Source: Entelurus aequoreus (Eukaryota > Chordata > Actinopteri > Syngnathiformes > Syngnathidae). From it: a DNA stretch of 64,000 nucleotides. The notes under the pieces are model-generated. The model did not search any database. It was not told where the DNA came from and was given only the letters and a program-made list of their open reading frames with translations. The position numbers and the translations under genes are program-made. Shown piece by piece: positions 49,406-61,616 of the stretch. Each line of letters begins with the position of its first letter. Position 1 is the stretch's first letter. The DNA is taken from assembly GCF_033978785.1 (NCBI RefSeq), contig NC_084733.1, positions 20,932,512 through 20,996,511 on the forward strand. The letters are read 5' to 3'.

Positions 49406-51234
49406 CAAAAAGCCTTACATCAGACTTTTGGTCCTCCTCTAAGTACCACCCCCCGAATTGCCTGTAATATTAAGTCTCCATGTGTAACAGTAGAAGTTAA
49501 TTGACCCTCCAACCCCCACCCACTCTCAAATTCTGAATAATTTACAGTTCAGTTTTATGGACAAACATGACTCTAAAGTCAAACCAGACCTGGAGTTCAA
49601 ACCATCATTGTCAGACGTCAACACATTTTGTGTTGAGTTTTGAGTTTTCAACCTCTCAGTCAACATTGAGTGGGGTGTTTAATTGTTGTGTAGCACAGGG
49701 AAGCCAAAGAAAGAAAAAAAAAGCACCACAAGACATCTGAAAAAAAAGGAGGCGTGGTGGTGCGTCATGACTGGAGACTTTGTCAGTACATTGAGTCGGA
49801 AAGGCAAAAAAAAAAAAAAGAGTTAACTAGCAGTCTGTAGTTCTCTGCTGCTCAACCTGAGATTTAAATGTGTTAAAAATGACTTAATGAGGCTCTAATC
49901 TCTCCACTCATGGCATTTGAAATGGTACAATGTGTATTTTACAGCAAACAAACAGATTTTACATCACCCTAACAACTTATAAATGTGCTAACTTGGGCAC
50001 ACCTGCATTTGTTTACATCACGGACACCATGAATTAAGTACAACAATAAAGCCTGTACAGGGGAAAAAAAATAAAAAAATTCAGATTTTTAATGGTAAAA
50101 TACACGGCAGCTCAGTCGGCAGAATTTTACCGTAAAAACAAGTCATACCGTGTTTCGATTTGCAGAAATGCACTGTAAAATGACTGTAGATTTTATGGTA
50201 AAAAGAACTGGCAGGTCAGTCGCCAGGATTTTACTGTAAAAATGACAGTATTTTGGTGTGAACATTTCAGGGTAAAGTTCTGGCGCCTGAGCTGCCAGTT
50301 TTTTGTTTTTAACCATATATATATATTTTTTTCAGTGTGCGGACATTTGATTATTAACAGTTTCGACAATTACTCCAATCATGATCCAATCAAGTGTTTT
50401 TTATTTATTTGTGAGCTGTTTGAATTATCTTTTTAATTTCCCCCAAAACTGACTGGTCATCAGCCAATTGCTGGGCACATTTAGCAAAACAACCTTTCAC
50501 ACTCAGGCACTGATCCATGCGGTAACGCTGTTATGTTCCATGCGGTGTTCTGTGTAACCTATACGTGCTACAAATCAATGTAAAGTATATGGGGTGTTAT
50601 GGGCTAGGAACAGAAGACTAGAGTTTCGACTCAGAGAGAGAAGGCAGAGCTTGAATTGCAGTTTGGTTGGCACCGTGTATTAAAGAATTAGTGATGGACA
50701 GCAGATATATACACAACAATGAGTTGAATGGTCATTCAATGTGAAAGCAATTTGAAGAAAAACACAGTTACTATATACATATATACAATTTCAATTAAAG
50801 TATTCAGTGTCTCTGGATCTTGTTTAAATCTCAGCTCAGATAATAAAGTTCTTGGAGAAAGGTTTTGGAGAAAGTAAAGCCGTACAGTCCGGTTAAGGGT
50901 GAAAATGTGTAGAGGGTTGGCTCGAGAGCCTCCTACCAGCCCAGACAGAACTGGTGGTGGGTTTCCTGGCTGGAATCTCCCAAGAACGATCATTGGACTA
51001 GATGTTTTTTTTCCTTAGCTCGCCATCATAAAAAGAAGCCTGGCCTGTGTAAGAACCAGGACCATCCTTGTAAATCAATGTGTACACAAATCAAATATCT
51101 TCATTAAATAACACTAATTGCATTTTAAAGTATTCAGAACAGGTTCTATTTTTTTCCTCAATATTGTACAATATAAATCAACATGCATGTCAGAATCACA
51201 ATACGCAATAAAGTGCTAAAATAACCATTAGCAA

Positions 51235-52184
51235 CAGGGCCGGCCCGTGGCATAGGCCGTATAGGCAAATGCTAAAGGCGCCGTCCATCAGGGGGCGCCA
51301 TGCCGTGCCACAAATGTTGGAGAAAAAAAAAAAGTTGGTACTATTATTTCTACATACAAAAAATAATCCCACGTTAATTAAAATGCAAAGTAAAGCCTAT
51401 TTAATAGAAATATTATTTGTTACAACATTACGCCCCCCCCCCACCCCGCACGGTGCGCCCCCTCCCTTCCCTCCCTTCAACACAAGATGTCAAAACGGCC
51501 AAAACTGTCAGGTGCCCAGGGAAGAAAAAATAGAAAAGAAGAGGAGGAGAAACGAGAAAAAGACAGAGGTAGCAGGTAGGTAACGTTAGCCTACATGAAA
51601 TTATTTGTCTGTTACAGAATGTGATAGTAACCTTGCTTTTTTAGCATTAAGCTAATGTTACATGATTCGGCAATTGCTAATCAATAAATAGCTAGTTCTG
51701 TTTTAACGTCGGGTTAATATTGTGGAGGGGGCTAAATTGTTATGGAAAATAATAATGTAACGTTAGGTAATTACAGTACTCCCACCTTACATTACTCAGG
51801 GACATTTGTATTAGATCTTTTAAGCAGGTGTTTTTTGTTTACATTGTTATTGCCTTCTGGTTAGCTAATGTTTGCCCTGCAGGTAATAGTCACTTTTCCA
51901 CCCCTTTATATATTAGGTATAGTTGTAAGCCTAGTTGTTAAAGTGCACATCATTAATGTTAATTAAGCAATATCACATGAGAGGGAATGCTGTTCTTTAA
52001 TTTGAGCACTGCTGTGATTCGGTTAAAGATAATCATAACATAACATTCTCATATAATATGTTGATTTGCTTTCTTTAAGTAAAAAAAAAGGTCAAAGACA
52101 AAGCTATTCGGTTTCTTGTGAGTATATACACTTCACTGCCGATGTGGGGCACCTAAAATCTTGCCTGGGTTAGGGCCAGGCCTG
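51235..52184 (+). mobile_element. Non-autonomous hAT carrying a first-exon remnant
   Basis: Ends CAGGGCCGGCCCGTGGC and GGGTTAGGGCCAGGCCTG are imperfect inverted repeats. The flanks are ATTAGCAA and ATTAGCAG (7 of 8 bp). On the plus strand MSKRPKLSGAQGRKNRKEEE begins at 51488 and reaches a donor-like CAGGTAGGTAAC near 51574. It looks like exon 1 of a hAT/ZMYM-type transposase; the rest is deleted. Confidence 0.85.
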
Positions 52185-52547
52185 ATTAGCAGCATAAGAA
52201 TGACCTATACAAAGCGGTCAGTGCAATAAACGTGCTTATTATCAAAACACATTCAAAAGTACATTCAATACACAATAGTTATCATTGGTTCAAGTCATAA
52301 ACCTTGTTTATGGACGATTGAGAAATATGCCACAAAGACTGTCGCAATGAAACAATCGAAGAAAGACTAATGCTAGAGGTGCTATTTTCATAAATATGGA
52401 CTCACCAACTCCGCTTCTACCGTCACACACAGTTCAATAACAAAAAATCCGGCGCTGGTAGTCGACTCTATAAGGTTAACAAATAGGCATTTAGTTTAGA
52501 ATCCCGTCAGCACAATATTTCGGGTGAAAACGAGAATATAAACCTAC

Positions 52548-52650
52548 CTCGAGCAGAAATACAATCTGTCTCCCCTCACGTCCTGTCTACTGGCCACTTC
52601 CTGCTACCGGCTTATAAGCACAGCTGATTGGCCCGCGGCGGTCACGTGAC
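52548..52650 (-). promoter_or_regulatory. Promoter-like module: E-box, CCAAT, TATA, donor
   Basis: In minus-strand order: palindromic GTCACGTGAC (52641-52650), GGCCAATCAGC (52623-52633), CTTATAAG (52611-52618), then about 60 bases downstream CTCGAG followed by GTAGGTTT, a donor-like site at 52546-52547. It lies within the candidate LTR and upstream of bdkrb2-A exon 1 on the same strand. Confidence 0.5.
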
Positions 52651-53339
52651 TAGGGAGAGTGCGCCGAGCTCAAAGAGCAATAGAGAACAAGAGCCTAATA
52701 GTCTCCGCAAAAGTATGGATTTGACACCTGCGTGACATCTGTCTTGTTCTTCTGGCGACGTTGTCGTTCTTAAACAGTAGTGGTTTACTTGTCCACATGA
52801 CAACGGCAAGGCAGCGTTGTCAGATTTTCCCACTCTGGAACAGTTCTCCAAAAGTATTTGTTGCAGGGCATCCAGAACGCCGTTGCCGTGTGGATGGGGC
52901 CTCAGACTCACAGCAGTCATGCACAAGTTTGAGCAGGGGTCTCAACCAAACGGCCCGTGGACCATTTGTGTTCATAGTTCATAGTTTGGAGTATATAATT
53001 GTGGCCTGCGCACCCAGGGAGGTTCATAGTTAAAAATATTATGTCAATCTTGAATCCCACTAGATAAACACTAAATACAATAACTGTGCAAACACAAATA
53101 TGACGGCACAAGAAACACATTGGGCAGCACAAGGAGAAACTTTCTTTTAAGGGGAACTGCACTTTTTGGATTTTTGTCAATCACTCGGGGTCCTTATGTA
53201 AGACAAACACACACATTCTAATTCGTAAATAAACTTCAGCAAAAGTCAGACAACAATGGAGTTGCTCTATCCCTAAAAAGCATCCAAAAACCGCCAACTT
53301 TTTGATGTAAGTTTATGTAGTAACTGCACATTCTTAATA

Positions 53340-53604
53340 TGTAATATTTAAGTTTTTTTCCTTTTTCTCTCATTTTAAGCATACAGCACATTTATTTCAC
53401 ATATGCATTGCAACATTCTCTTTTTCCTTCAACAACAACTACTAATCATGGCAGACTTTTTGAGAGCAAACCAACATTAAACAAACACTGTACAATGTCT
53501 GCTCTCACAGGGATGACGACTGACGGGATGTTCATATCTTCCAGTTTGGATGGCGAATTAATCATAATCCTCGCGAAGGGTTACAAAAAAAAAAAGGTGG
53601 GTGC
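53340..53604 (+). repeat. Segment repeated at 63750-64000
   Basis: Shares TTCCTTCAACAACAACTACT, AATCATGGCAGACTTTTTGA, TGACGACTGACGGGATGTT and GGTGGGTGCAA with the right edge of the window. There is a weak ATG frame but no recognised protein. Confidence 0.8.
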
Positions 53605-53935
53605 AAGCGAGTTTGAGTTTCAATTTGAGTTTATTTGGAACATGCATGCATACAACATGATACATCACAATTTACAGTTTCTCTATTCAACATGTTCGAA
53701 AAGGAGTAGGAAGAAGCAGAGCTTGTTTAATCCTACCCCTATTCCTTTACATAGCAGTTGCTAAGACCTTTGATCACTTCCTGTTCTCAATTTATTCACA
53801 ATATATTCCATAAATAATAACAATAATAATAAATAAATAAATAATAATTGGTGAAGTAAGTTATATTTCATATGGTGAGATGAGTAGGATTATCTTAAAA
53901 ATTAATGGATGGATTAAATACATTCAGAATGTTTA

Positions 53936-56900
53936 TCATGGTTCTTCTTCTTTGTATTTTGTAAACACTTTACGTTTGATGAGTTTCTTTAAGTGGATCA
54001 TATTAGTACATTGTTTGATTTCTTTGCTTAATACATTCCATAATTTAATTCCACATACTGATATACTGAAGGTCTTAAGTGTTGTACGTGCGTACAAATA
54101 TTTTAAATTACATTTTTCTCTAAGATTATATTTCTCCTCTATTGTTGAGAAGAATTGTTGTACATTCTTGGGTAGCAGATTATAGTTTGCTTTCACTATG
54201 TCATGGAATTTCAGTATTTATGATTAAATAAATAAAGGGTTTGAATGTTCTCTATATCCAACATTATGTATTATTTTAACTGATTTTTTTGTAACACCGT
54301 TAATGAATGAAGTGTACTTTTGTAGTTATTTCCCCATATTTCTACACAATAACTCAGATATGGTAACACTAGCAAGCAGTAGAGAATATGGAGGGATTTT
54401 TGGTCTAGAACATGTTTTGCTGTATTCATTATTGACGTGTTTCTTGACACTTTATGTTGTATGTTTTTTACATGAGATTTCCAGTTCAATTTATCATAAA
54501 TCATTATACCTGGAAATTTGGTTTCATTTACTCTTTCAATTTCTATTCCGTCTATTTGTATTTGTGTTTGACTTTCTCTTCTACTGTTACCAAATAGCAT
54601 TATTTTAGTTTCACTAAGATTCAAAGATAGTCTGTTTTTGTCAAACCATCTTTATAATTTTTTAATTTATTCTGTTATTATTTGTATTAGCTTCTGTGTG
54701 TTCTCTCCTGAACAAAACGCCGTTGTATCATCCGCAAATAATACTAACTTTAAATCTTTTGTAACTTTACAAATGTCATTTATATAGAGATTGAACAATT
54801 TTGGTCCTAGTATTGATCCCTGAGGTACACCACAGGATAAATTTTGCGTTGTAGATGTGTGTTCGCCTAGCTTCACGTATTGTTTCCTGTTCGTTAAATA
54901 ACTTCTAATCCAGTTTAAGACCAACCCTCTGATGCCATATCGTTCTAGTTTTTTAAATTAATATATCGTGCTTAATTGTGCCAAATGCTTTAGTTAGTTA
55001 GATCCATCAACACTGCGGCCGCACATGTTTTACTATCTATTGCATTGGTAATTTCTTCTGTAATTTCAATTAAAGCCATCGAAGTTGAAACATTAGCTCT
55101 GTATCCATATTGGTTCTCAGCGAGTATTCTATTGTTGTTTGTGAAATTCTAATCTGTTATTGAACAGTTTTTCCAATGATTTTAGAAAATTGTGGAAGTA
55201 GAGAAACAGGTCTATAATTTGTAAATTGGTGTTTGTCTCCAGTCTTATAAATTGGTGCAGCGTTAGCTATTTTCATTTTGTTTGTGAATTTACCTGTTTG
55301 AAATGATAGGTTGCTAATATACGTTAATGGTCCTGAGATCTCTTCTATAACCTTTTTTATCGTTTCCATATCAATTACATTACAATCAGTTGAAGTCTTA
55401 AGATTTGCATTTTTTCACGATTTTAACTATTTCCTCCTGTGTCACAATGTTAAAGAACATTGAGTTGGGATTTCTATCTATGGCATCATTATAGTCCTCA
55501 ATTGAAACTGGGTCTGGAATCCTTTCCTCCAATTTTGGTCCAATATTTACAACGTAATTATTGAAGCTTTCAACTACTTCCTTTATATTGTCATTATTTT
55601 TGTTTCCGTCTGAGAAGTATTGGGGGTAATCCCTCTTAGTGCCATTTTTAATAATGCTATTGAGGATGCCCATTGTTGCTCTCATATTGTTTTTGTTCCT
55701 GTCTAATAATTGACTGTAATATTTTTTTCGACATGTTCGTAGTATGTTAGTTAGCTTGTTTTTATACTTTTTGTACTTATTTTCTGCCTCTGTAGTTCTT
55801 TTTGTTATACATTTTCTATATAATGTATTCTTCTTATTACAAGCATTTTTTAATCCTTTTGTCATCCATGGTTGATTATTCTTTCTCTGCTTTGTACTGA
55901 GTTGTTTCCATGGACAATTGTCATAAAGGATTATGAACTTGTTTAAGAAATGTTCATATGCTTCATCAACCTCATTTTCATTGTACACATTGTCACAATT
56001 TAGCTTTTCTGGCTCATTTTTGAAAGCAATGATCCTCTTCTCTGTGCAAAGTCTTCGCAATGTCTTTTTGTCTTCCATGTTCTTCTTCTTGTAGTTTCCA
56101 TCATAAAATGTGAAACTGGCAGATGATCACTAACGTCGGTTATAAGTAGACCACTTGTAGTGTTATTATCAAAATCATTGGTAAAAATATTATCAATAAG
56201 CGTGGCACAGTGTCCTGTGATTCTGCTTGGCTTTGTGATTTTAGGATATAAACTGATGCTGTACATTGTATCAATGAAGTCATCAATAGACTTGCTTGTT
56301 AGGGTTCAATAAGTCAATATTAAAGTCACCACATAAGAAAATTATTTTTTGACCATTGTCCATGTAATTTGCCTTGATCCATTCTTCAAATGTTTCTATA
56401 CTTGACTTAGGTGATCTATATATACAACTGATGAATATGTTTTTGCTTTTTTCCAGACATATTTCAATGGTTATACATGTTAAAATATTGTCTATGGCAA
56501 ATGACATGTTTTTTTTTACCACTTTGTAGTTCAGGTTCTTCATCATGTACACAGCTACTCTTCCTCCATTTTTGTTGGTTCTGTTGATGTAGTTTAGTTC
56601 ATATCCTTCCAGATCAAAATCTATTCCTTTTTTATCATCAATCCATGTTTCTGTGACAGCGATCACCTTGAAGGGTTTGTTGATGTGTTCTAAAAAGTTC
56701 TTCATGAATAATTGACAATTTGTTATCACATTTAATGTTGCTATTATATCTGTATAAAAAAAACAATTATTATTACTGATGTGGGAGAAAAAATGTGTAT
56801 CTGGATCTATATCATTTTCCAAATCCTGTTTTTTGTGATCTTTGTTGCAGAAGTTTTTTAGTTCCATATTTTCTTGTTCAACAATCTTTGATGTTTCAAT

Positions 56901-56972
56901 AATCCCTATAAAGTTAAAGTACCAATTATTGTCACACACAGGTGAAATTATTCTCTGCATTTGACCCATCAC
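53936..56972 (-). pseudogene. LINE ORF2: endonuclease and reverse transcriptase, broken
   Basis: Endonuclease signatures are VIAVTETWIDD (near 56650), IYRSPKSSIETFEEW and CGDFNIDLLNP, with DVSDHLPVSHF about 56110. Reverse transcriptase signatures are YKTGDKHQFTNYRPVSLLP, CGVPQGSILGPKLFNLYIND and LVLFADDTTAFCSG (catalytic ADD), followed by KFPGIMIYDKLNWKSHV and LPYLSYCVEIWGN. Several frameshifts and stops separate these frames, so it is not functional as read. Confidence 0.9.
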
Positions 56973-57100
56973 CCTTGATCACCCCCTGGGAGGTGAGGGG
57001 AGCAGTGGGCAGCAGCGGTGGCTGCGCCCGGGAATCATTTTTGGTGATTTAACCCCCAATTCCAACCCTTGATGCTGAGTGCCAAGTGTAGATGGATGCG
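56915..57100 (+). mobile_element. SINE-like dispersed repeat, copy 2 (inside the LINE)
   Basis: Same ordered blocks as 30437-30640 (TTGACCCATCACCCTTGATC, CCTGGGAGGTGAGGGGAGCA, CCAACCCTTGATGCTGAGTG). It interrupts the LINE between the start of ORF2 and the endonuclease region. Confidence 0.75.
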
Positions 57101-57230
57101 CTCCTGAGTCTAGGTCTTCTTGTTTAGTGGTCTCATGGAACATAGTCGTGTTGGTGTTGATTTTAGGTGTTTGTTTTCCGTCAGACTCCATTATCATCGT
57201 TGTTTATCATCGTTGTTGTCCATTTAAACT

Positions 57231-59506
57231 TTAAAATTTGTGCAGGTTCTTGATGTCATGGACAACAAGTACTCTTGCTTCTGGACCACGTTTTGTGAGA
57301 TGCTCATTCATGTACACATTTGTTCCCTTCAGCTTCTTTCCCTGTTTCAGCAATGCCATTTTAGATTTTCTGTTTACGACTTTCACGAGGACGACTGGAG
57401 TCACATTGTTTCTTCCATTCAGTGGGATTCATGTGTCGATTGTATTAATGTCGATTTCAATTTCCTTTGATTGCAGAAAGTTGACCACTTGCTGTTCTGC
57501 TGAGACATTATCCATTTCATCTGGTTTACCTCCATTATTCACAGCTTTCGAAAAGGATCTTGGTTTAATTCAGTGCCCTGTCACGATGATATCATTCATT
57601 CGTTTATCCTGATCCATTTCATCTATGGTATTCCACAACATGTTGTTGTCTTGTTGAAGGGTCATCATTTTTTTGCGCATTTCCTGGAAGTCCTTTCATA
57701 TGTTGTTATTCAGAGTTTGCAAACTTTATATATTTTCCTGCAGACTTCTAAGATCTCGTGTGTATTCTGTTGTTGCTTTTCTCTGATCTTCTTTAAAGGC
57801 CTACTGAAATGAAATTTTCTTATTTAAACGGGGATAGCAGATCCATTCTATGTGTCATACTTGATCATTTTGCGATATTGCCATATTTTTGCTGAAAGGA
57901 TTTAGTAGAGAACATCGACGATAAAGTTTTGGTCGCTGATAAAAAAGCCTTGCCTGTACCGGAAGTAGCGTGACGTTACAGGTTGAAGGGCTCCTCACAT
58001 CTGCACATTGTTTACACCAGCAGCGAGAGCGATTCGGACCGAGAAAGTGACGATTACCCCATTAATTTGAGCCAGGATGAAAGATTTGTGGATAAGGTAC
58101 GTGAGAGTGAAGGATTAGAGTGCAGTGCAGGACGTATCTTTCTTCGCTCTGACCGTAACTTAGGTACAAGGGCTCATTGGATTCCACACTCTCTCCTTTT
58201 TCTATTGTGGATCACGGATTTGTATTTTAAACCACCTCGGATACTATATCCTCTTGAAAATGAGAGTCGAGAACGCGAAATGGACATTCACAGTGACTTT
58301 TATCTCCACGACAATACATCGGCGAAGCACTTTAGCTACGGAGCTAACGTGATAGCATCGTGCTTAACTGCATGTAGACAGAGACGAAATAAGCCCCTGA
58401 CTGGAAGGATAGACAGAAGATCACCAATACTACCAAACCCTGGACCTGTAACCACACGGTTAATGCTGTATACCGCCTGGCGAAGCCTAGCAATGCTGTT
58501 GCTAACGACGCCATTAAAGCTAACTTAGCTATGGGACCTCGACAGAGCTATGCTAAAAACATTAGCTCTCCACCTACGCCAGCTCTCATCTGCTCATCAC
58601 GACCCATGCTCACCTGCGTTCCAGCGATCGACGGCGCGACGAAGGACTTCACCCGATCATCGATGCGGTCGGCGGCCCGGAGACGGAGGAAGTCAAGGTG
58701 AGGACAGCGGCGCGGCGGCGGGCGTTGTAGCTTTCGACGACACCCCGGCCGCCATCAGAGTTGGCAAGAAACATATATTTCCCCAAAGTTACGTACGTGA
58801 CATGCACATAGCGCCACGCACGTACGGGCAAGCGATCAAATGTTTGGAAGCCAAAGCTGTACTCACGGTAGCGCGTCTGCTATTCAACTCAAAGTCCTAC
58901 TGGTTGTGTTGCTGTAGCCAGCCGCTAATACACCGATCCCACCTACAGCTTTCTTCTTTGCAGTCTCCATTGTTAATTGAACAAATTGCAAAAGATTCAC
59001 CAACACAGATGTCCAGAATACTGTGGAATTATGTGGTGAAAACAGACGACTTAAGCTGGCGACCGTGCTATTCCAAAATGTCTCCTTCAACCCTTGACGT
59101 CACGCGCAAACGTCATCAAACCTAGACGTTTTCAGCCGGAAGTTTCCCGGGAAATTTAAAATTGCACTTTATAAGTTAACCCGGCCGTATTGGCATGTGT
59201 TGCAATGTTAAGATTTCATCATTGATATATAAACTATCAGACTGCGTGGTCGGTAGTAGTGGGTTTCAGTAGGCCTTTAAGTTCTTCTTTAAGAACTCTA
59301 ATTGCTTTTTCCAGAGCTATTGTGTGTTCTAATGTCACTATTCCTATGTCATGGATTATTTTTTTTAGCATCCCGTCTTGATTCTTATCATGTCCTGTGT
59401 CCAACATCAAATCTTGCTCCCCCTTGTGTCCTGTGTCCAGAGAATCATTTGATTCAGATGACACCGAACGTTTCGGGATTTGAGTTTTTCCTTTAGCTTT
59501 TGGCAT
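57231..59506 (-). pseudogene. LINE ORF1, split by a DNA transposon
   Basis: The first part (59506 to about 59277) begins MPKAKGKTQIPKR and enters a Glu/Lys/Leu-rich helix. It continues after the TTAA element with EDQRKATTEYTRDLRSLQEN, coiled-coil-like sequence, then VNRKSKMALLKQGKKLKG and LTKRGPEARVLVV to a stop at 57231. That C-terminal pattern fits nucleic-acid-binding ORF1 proteins of CR1/L2-type LINEs. Several in-frame stops, mainly TGA or TAA, show decay. Confidence 0.8.
57797..59276. mobile_element. 1480-bp DNA element with TTAA target duplication
   Basis: Termini AGGCCTACTGAAA and TTTCAGTAGGCCT, with TTAA on both sides (57793-57796 and 59277-59280). Removing the element plus one TTAA brings the two LINE ORF1 parts together in frame (EELK then EDQ), which fixes the boundaries. 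TTAA duplications are known for piggyBac and Kolobok superfamilies. A plus-strand frame (57983-58528) starts with a Ser/Glu/Asp-rich YTSSESDSDRESDDYPINLS and may be a captured or residual 5' exon; no transposase is seen. Confidence 0.9.
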
Positions 59507-60219
59507 AGCGGCAGGTCGCTGACGTCAGTGCCTCTTGTATCTCAAACGGCAGTTGCTTCTTTAGCGATTTGCGGCACTTTTAACTTGTTTGTTTCAACAG
59601 TTATGTACCTTGCGCCGTTCAGAGATCAATTGGAGGTGTCAACCCATCAATTTATATCACTCTGCGTCGTCGGAAGCACTTTAAATTAGCTATAAATTCG
59701 CGTAGCTTATGGTTTCTAGTCAACCGCTTGAATTGCGGTAAGGCGCCGTTGGCTTGAGGCTAACGGCTCTTCCAACTCGCCTTATTTCAGCGTATAAGTG
59801 CCTCTCAACCAACCAAAATCAGGTCAAAAATGCCAGGTGACTCTCCTGTGGCTGTGATCGCAAAGTCAGTAGTCAAAATCTTCAAACCTAACAAAAACCC
59901 CGGTAGCAGAAGCAGAGCCCATTTTCTTTGCGTACTTTCTCATTGACGGGAACTGACGTAATGATGTGTTGTTTATTTCGGTATTTTTTATATGTTGCCC
60001 TTTCACTGCCGTCAAATAAACATCATGGTGAGCTTTCTTTGCTAATTCTTAAAAAACAAACAACAACAAAAAAACGCCTCATAAATTCTTCCTAGCAACA
60101 AACAACAACAAAACATGGAACAGAAATGTTGCTGTGCTGATGAGTATCTGTTTTGGAATGTCATTCTGGAATATCCCCCTGAGGGATTTAAGGAGAACAA
60201 CATGTACCTGAAACCACCC

Positions 60220-61255
60220 TTATGTGAAAGTCTTCAGTGTTGTGGAAGTGTCAGAACGCGTCGACGCGGTTGTCTCCGTGCTGACGCCACACTGTATGCA
60301 CATTTCCTGAACCTTTTTCCGGAAATTTTTCCCAACAATGACATACAAGATAGGATTGACGACGCTGTTGAAAATAGACAGGTAGGCAAAGATTTGGTCG
60401 CAAATTGCTAAAACTTTTTTGAGGGCACATCCTACCAAAATGTTTTTTTTTTTTAGCAAACCTACTATTAGGCTGAAGTGAAAAGGCACCCAGCAGATGA
60501 GGAAGGCTATGAGGACGACCAGCATCAGCGTGGTGGCCTTCTGCTCACTCTTCTGGGCATTTGACCTCGCAAGTGACTGTTTCTTTAGCGCCCGGATGAT
60601 TGTGATGGTGCAGAATGCGATGATGGAAATAGGGATGATGAAGCTAAAGGTGATCAGCATCCCGTCGCAGACCAGTTCTACTTTTTGGCTCGGATAATCC
60701 AAGAAGCAAGCTTGAACTTTAAACTCTGGAAGATACTTCACCGCCCTGAAAATCAGTGTTGAAGCGCTCAGTAACAAGCCCAAGCCCCACACCAGCAAAC
60801 ATCCCAGTTTGGCATACTTGGGACGACGCATTCGCCCGTAGGACATCGGATGCACCAGCGCCACATAGCGATCCATGCTAACCAGGACAAGGAAGTAGAT
60901 GCTGCAGTAAGCGTTCATCTTGATGCCTGCATTGACCACTTTGCAAAGGGCCTCTCCAAAAGGCCAGTTGAAACCTTGGCTGATGTTGACGGCCCAGAAG
61001 GGCAGACAAGACACCAGGACAAGGTCGGCGGCCGCCAGGTTGCTGAGGTAGATTTCGGCTACCGTGCACGCCTTCTTGTGGAGGCAGAAGACCAGCAACA
61101 CGAAGACGTTTAACACGATTCCCAGCGCCGTGATGATGAACAAGTAGACTGGCTGGTGGCGGGTGAGCCAATCCCAATCTTTTAAATTGATGCACTGGGT
61201 TTTATTTGTGGAGTTTTGGTCACTGTAAGCGTCTGTGATGTTCAGCTCCGGTAAT
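60220..61255 (-). CDS. bdkrb2: Bradykinin receptor B2-like, copy B, main coding exon
   Basis: Same exon length (1036 bp) and splice phase as copy A; with the exon at 63537-63556 it encodes about 351 residues. It retains NIT/NST/NKT sites, AEIYLSNLAAADL, SMDRYVALVHPM, paired extracellular cysteines and NPILYVIVGKNFRKKV, so the fold is intact. Two areas differ from copy A: ECL2 (VQACFLDYPSQKVEL), and strongly the extracellular end of TM6 and ECL3, where FHFSLIVGLLKKKNILVG replaces LHLFTALDVLHKAKILVG, removing an Asp. A run of 12 A encodes Lys-Lys-Lys-Asn there. Elsewhere identity is very high. The acceptor is TTTCTGCAG at 61256-61261. Confidence 0.92.
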
Positions 61256-61616
61256 CTGCAGAAAGACACTCAGATTATCAAAAACCTTTCAGGATCCTAC
61301 AAGTATCATTGCTATAGCCGCGACCCGGCCACTAAAACATGTCATATCCTGAGTAATTACTCTAAGTCAGAACTTGGTCAACTTGACAGTCGCAGCTACA
61401 ATCATGAGGTGTGATTTTAACATTCCAGATGTAACATTGCGTATCCTACATTGTCGCTCAAACCAAAATGGTGTTATTGATGTTGAAGATCAATTGAATC
61501 AAAACAATTATTCTTCACTTTGGCTGGACATGTAAAAAAATCTAATCTGCAATGCAGTGAAGCCGTGATATTTGAAGCGCGATGTTGTGATTGTACCACA
61601 GTTTTTTAAGAATGAT

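Larger units (their letters stand above)
34490..49650. repeat. Segmental duplication unit 1 (contains bdkrb2-A)
   Basis: From about 34490 (CAACCTCTGAGTCAAC) this unit aligns with sequence starting near 49650. It covers the 3' flank of the receptor, the receptor exon, intron 1 pieces and exon 1 with its upstream region. Corresponding blocks are 34490-36590 with 49650-50550, 36600-37080 with 52740-53190, 37990-39870 with 59960-61615, and 47500-49480 with 63025-63735. Length about 15.2 kb; the intron has gained many insertions. Confidence 0.85.
50553..52737 (-). mobile_element. Candidate solo LTR (unit 2 only), with nested hAT
   Basis: Inserted relative to unit 1, where the site reads GGTTCTGTCTTG. 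The insertion starts TGTAACC and ends GTGACA (plus strand), with TCTG on both sides (50549-50552 and 52738-52741). TG...CA ends with a 4-bp duplication fit an LTR of a retrovirus-like or Ty3-like element. Without the nested hAT it is about 1.2 kb. Promoter signals near 52548-52650 place U3 at the high-coordinate end, so the LTR reads on the minus strand. No internal retroviral genes are present. Confidence 0.65.
53606..59960 (-). mobile_element. Degraded full-length Rex1/CR1-like LINE, interrupted twice
   Basis: Minus-strand order: 5' region, ORF1 (start 59506), ORF2 endonuclease (about 56970-56030), linker, reverse transcriptase (about 55400-54270), C-terminal segment (about 54196-53936) and a 3' UTR ending near 53606 with AACATGTTGAATAGAGAA-like family sequence. 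A TTAA-flanked DNA element splits ORF1 and a SINE-like repeat splits the start of ORF2. Unit 1 lacks this insertion between its corresponding flanks. Similar 3' parts are at 27990-28800. Confidence 0.85.

Noticed and set aside
53606..59960. Active LINE
   Set aside because: ORF1 and ORF2 both contain stops and frameshifts and are interrupted by two insertions.
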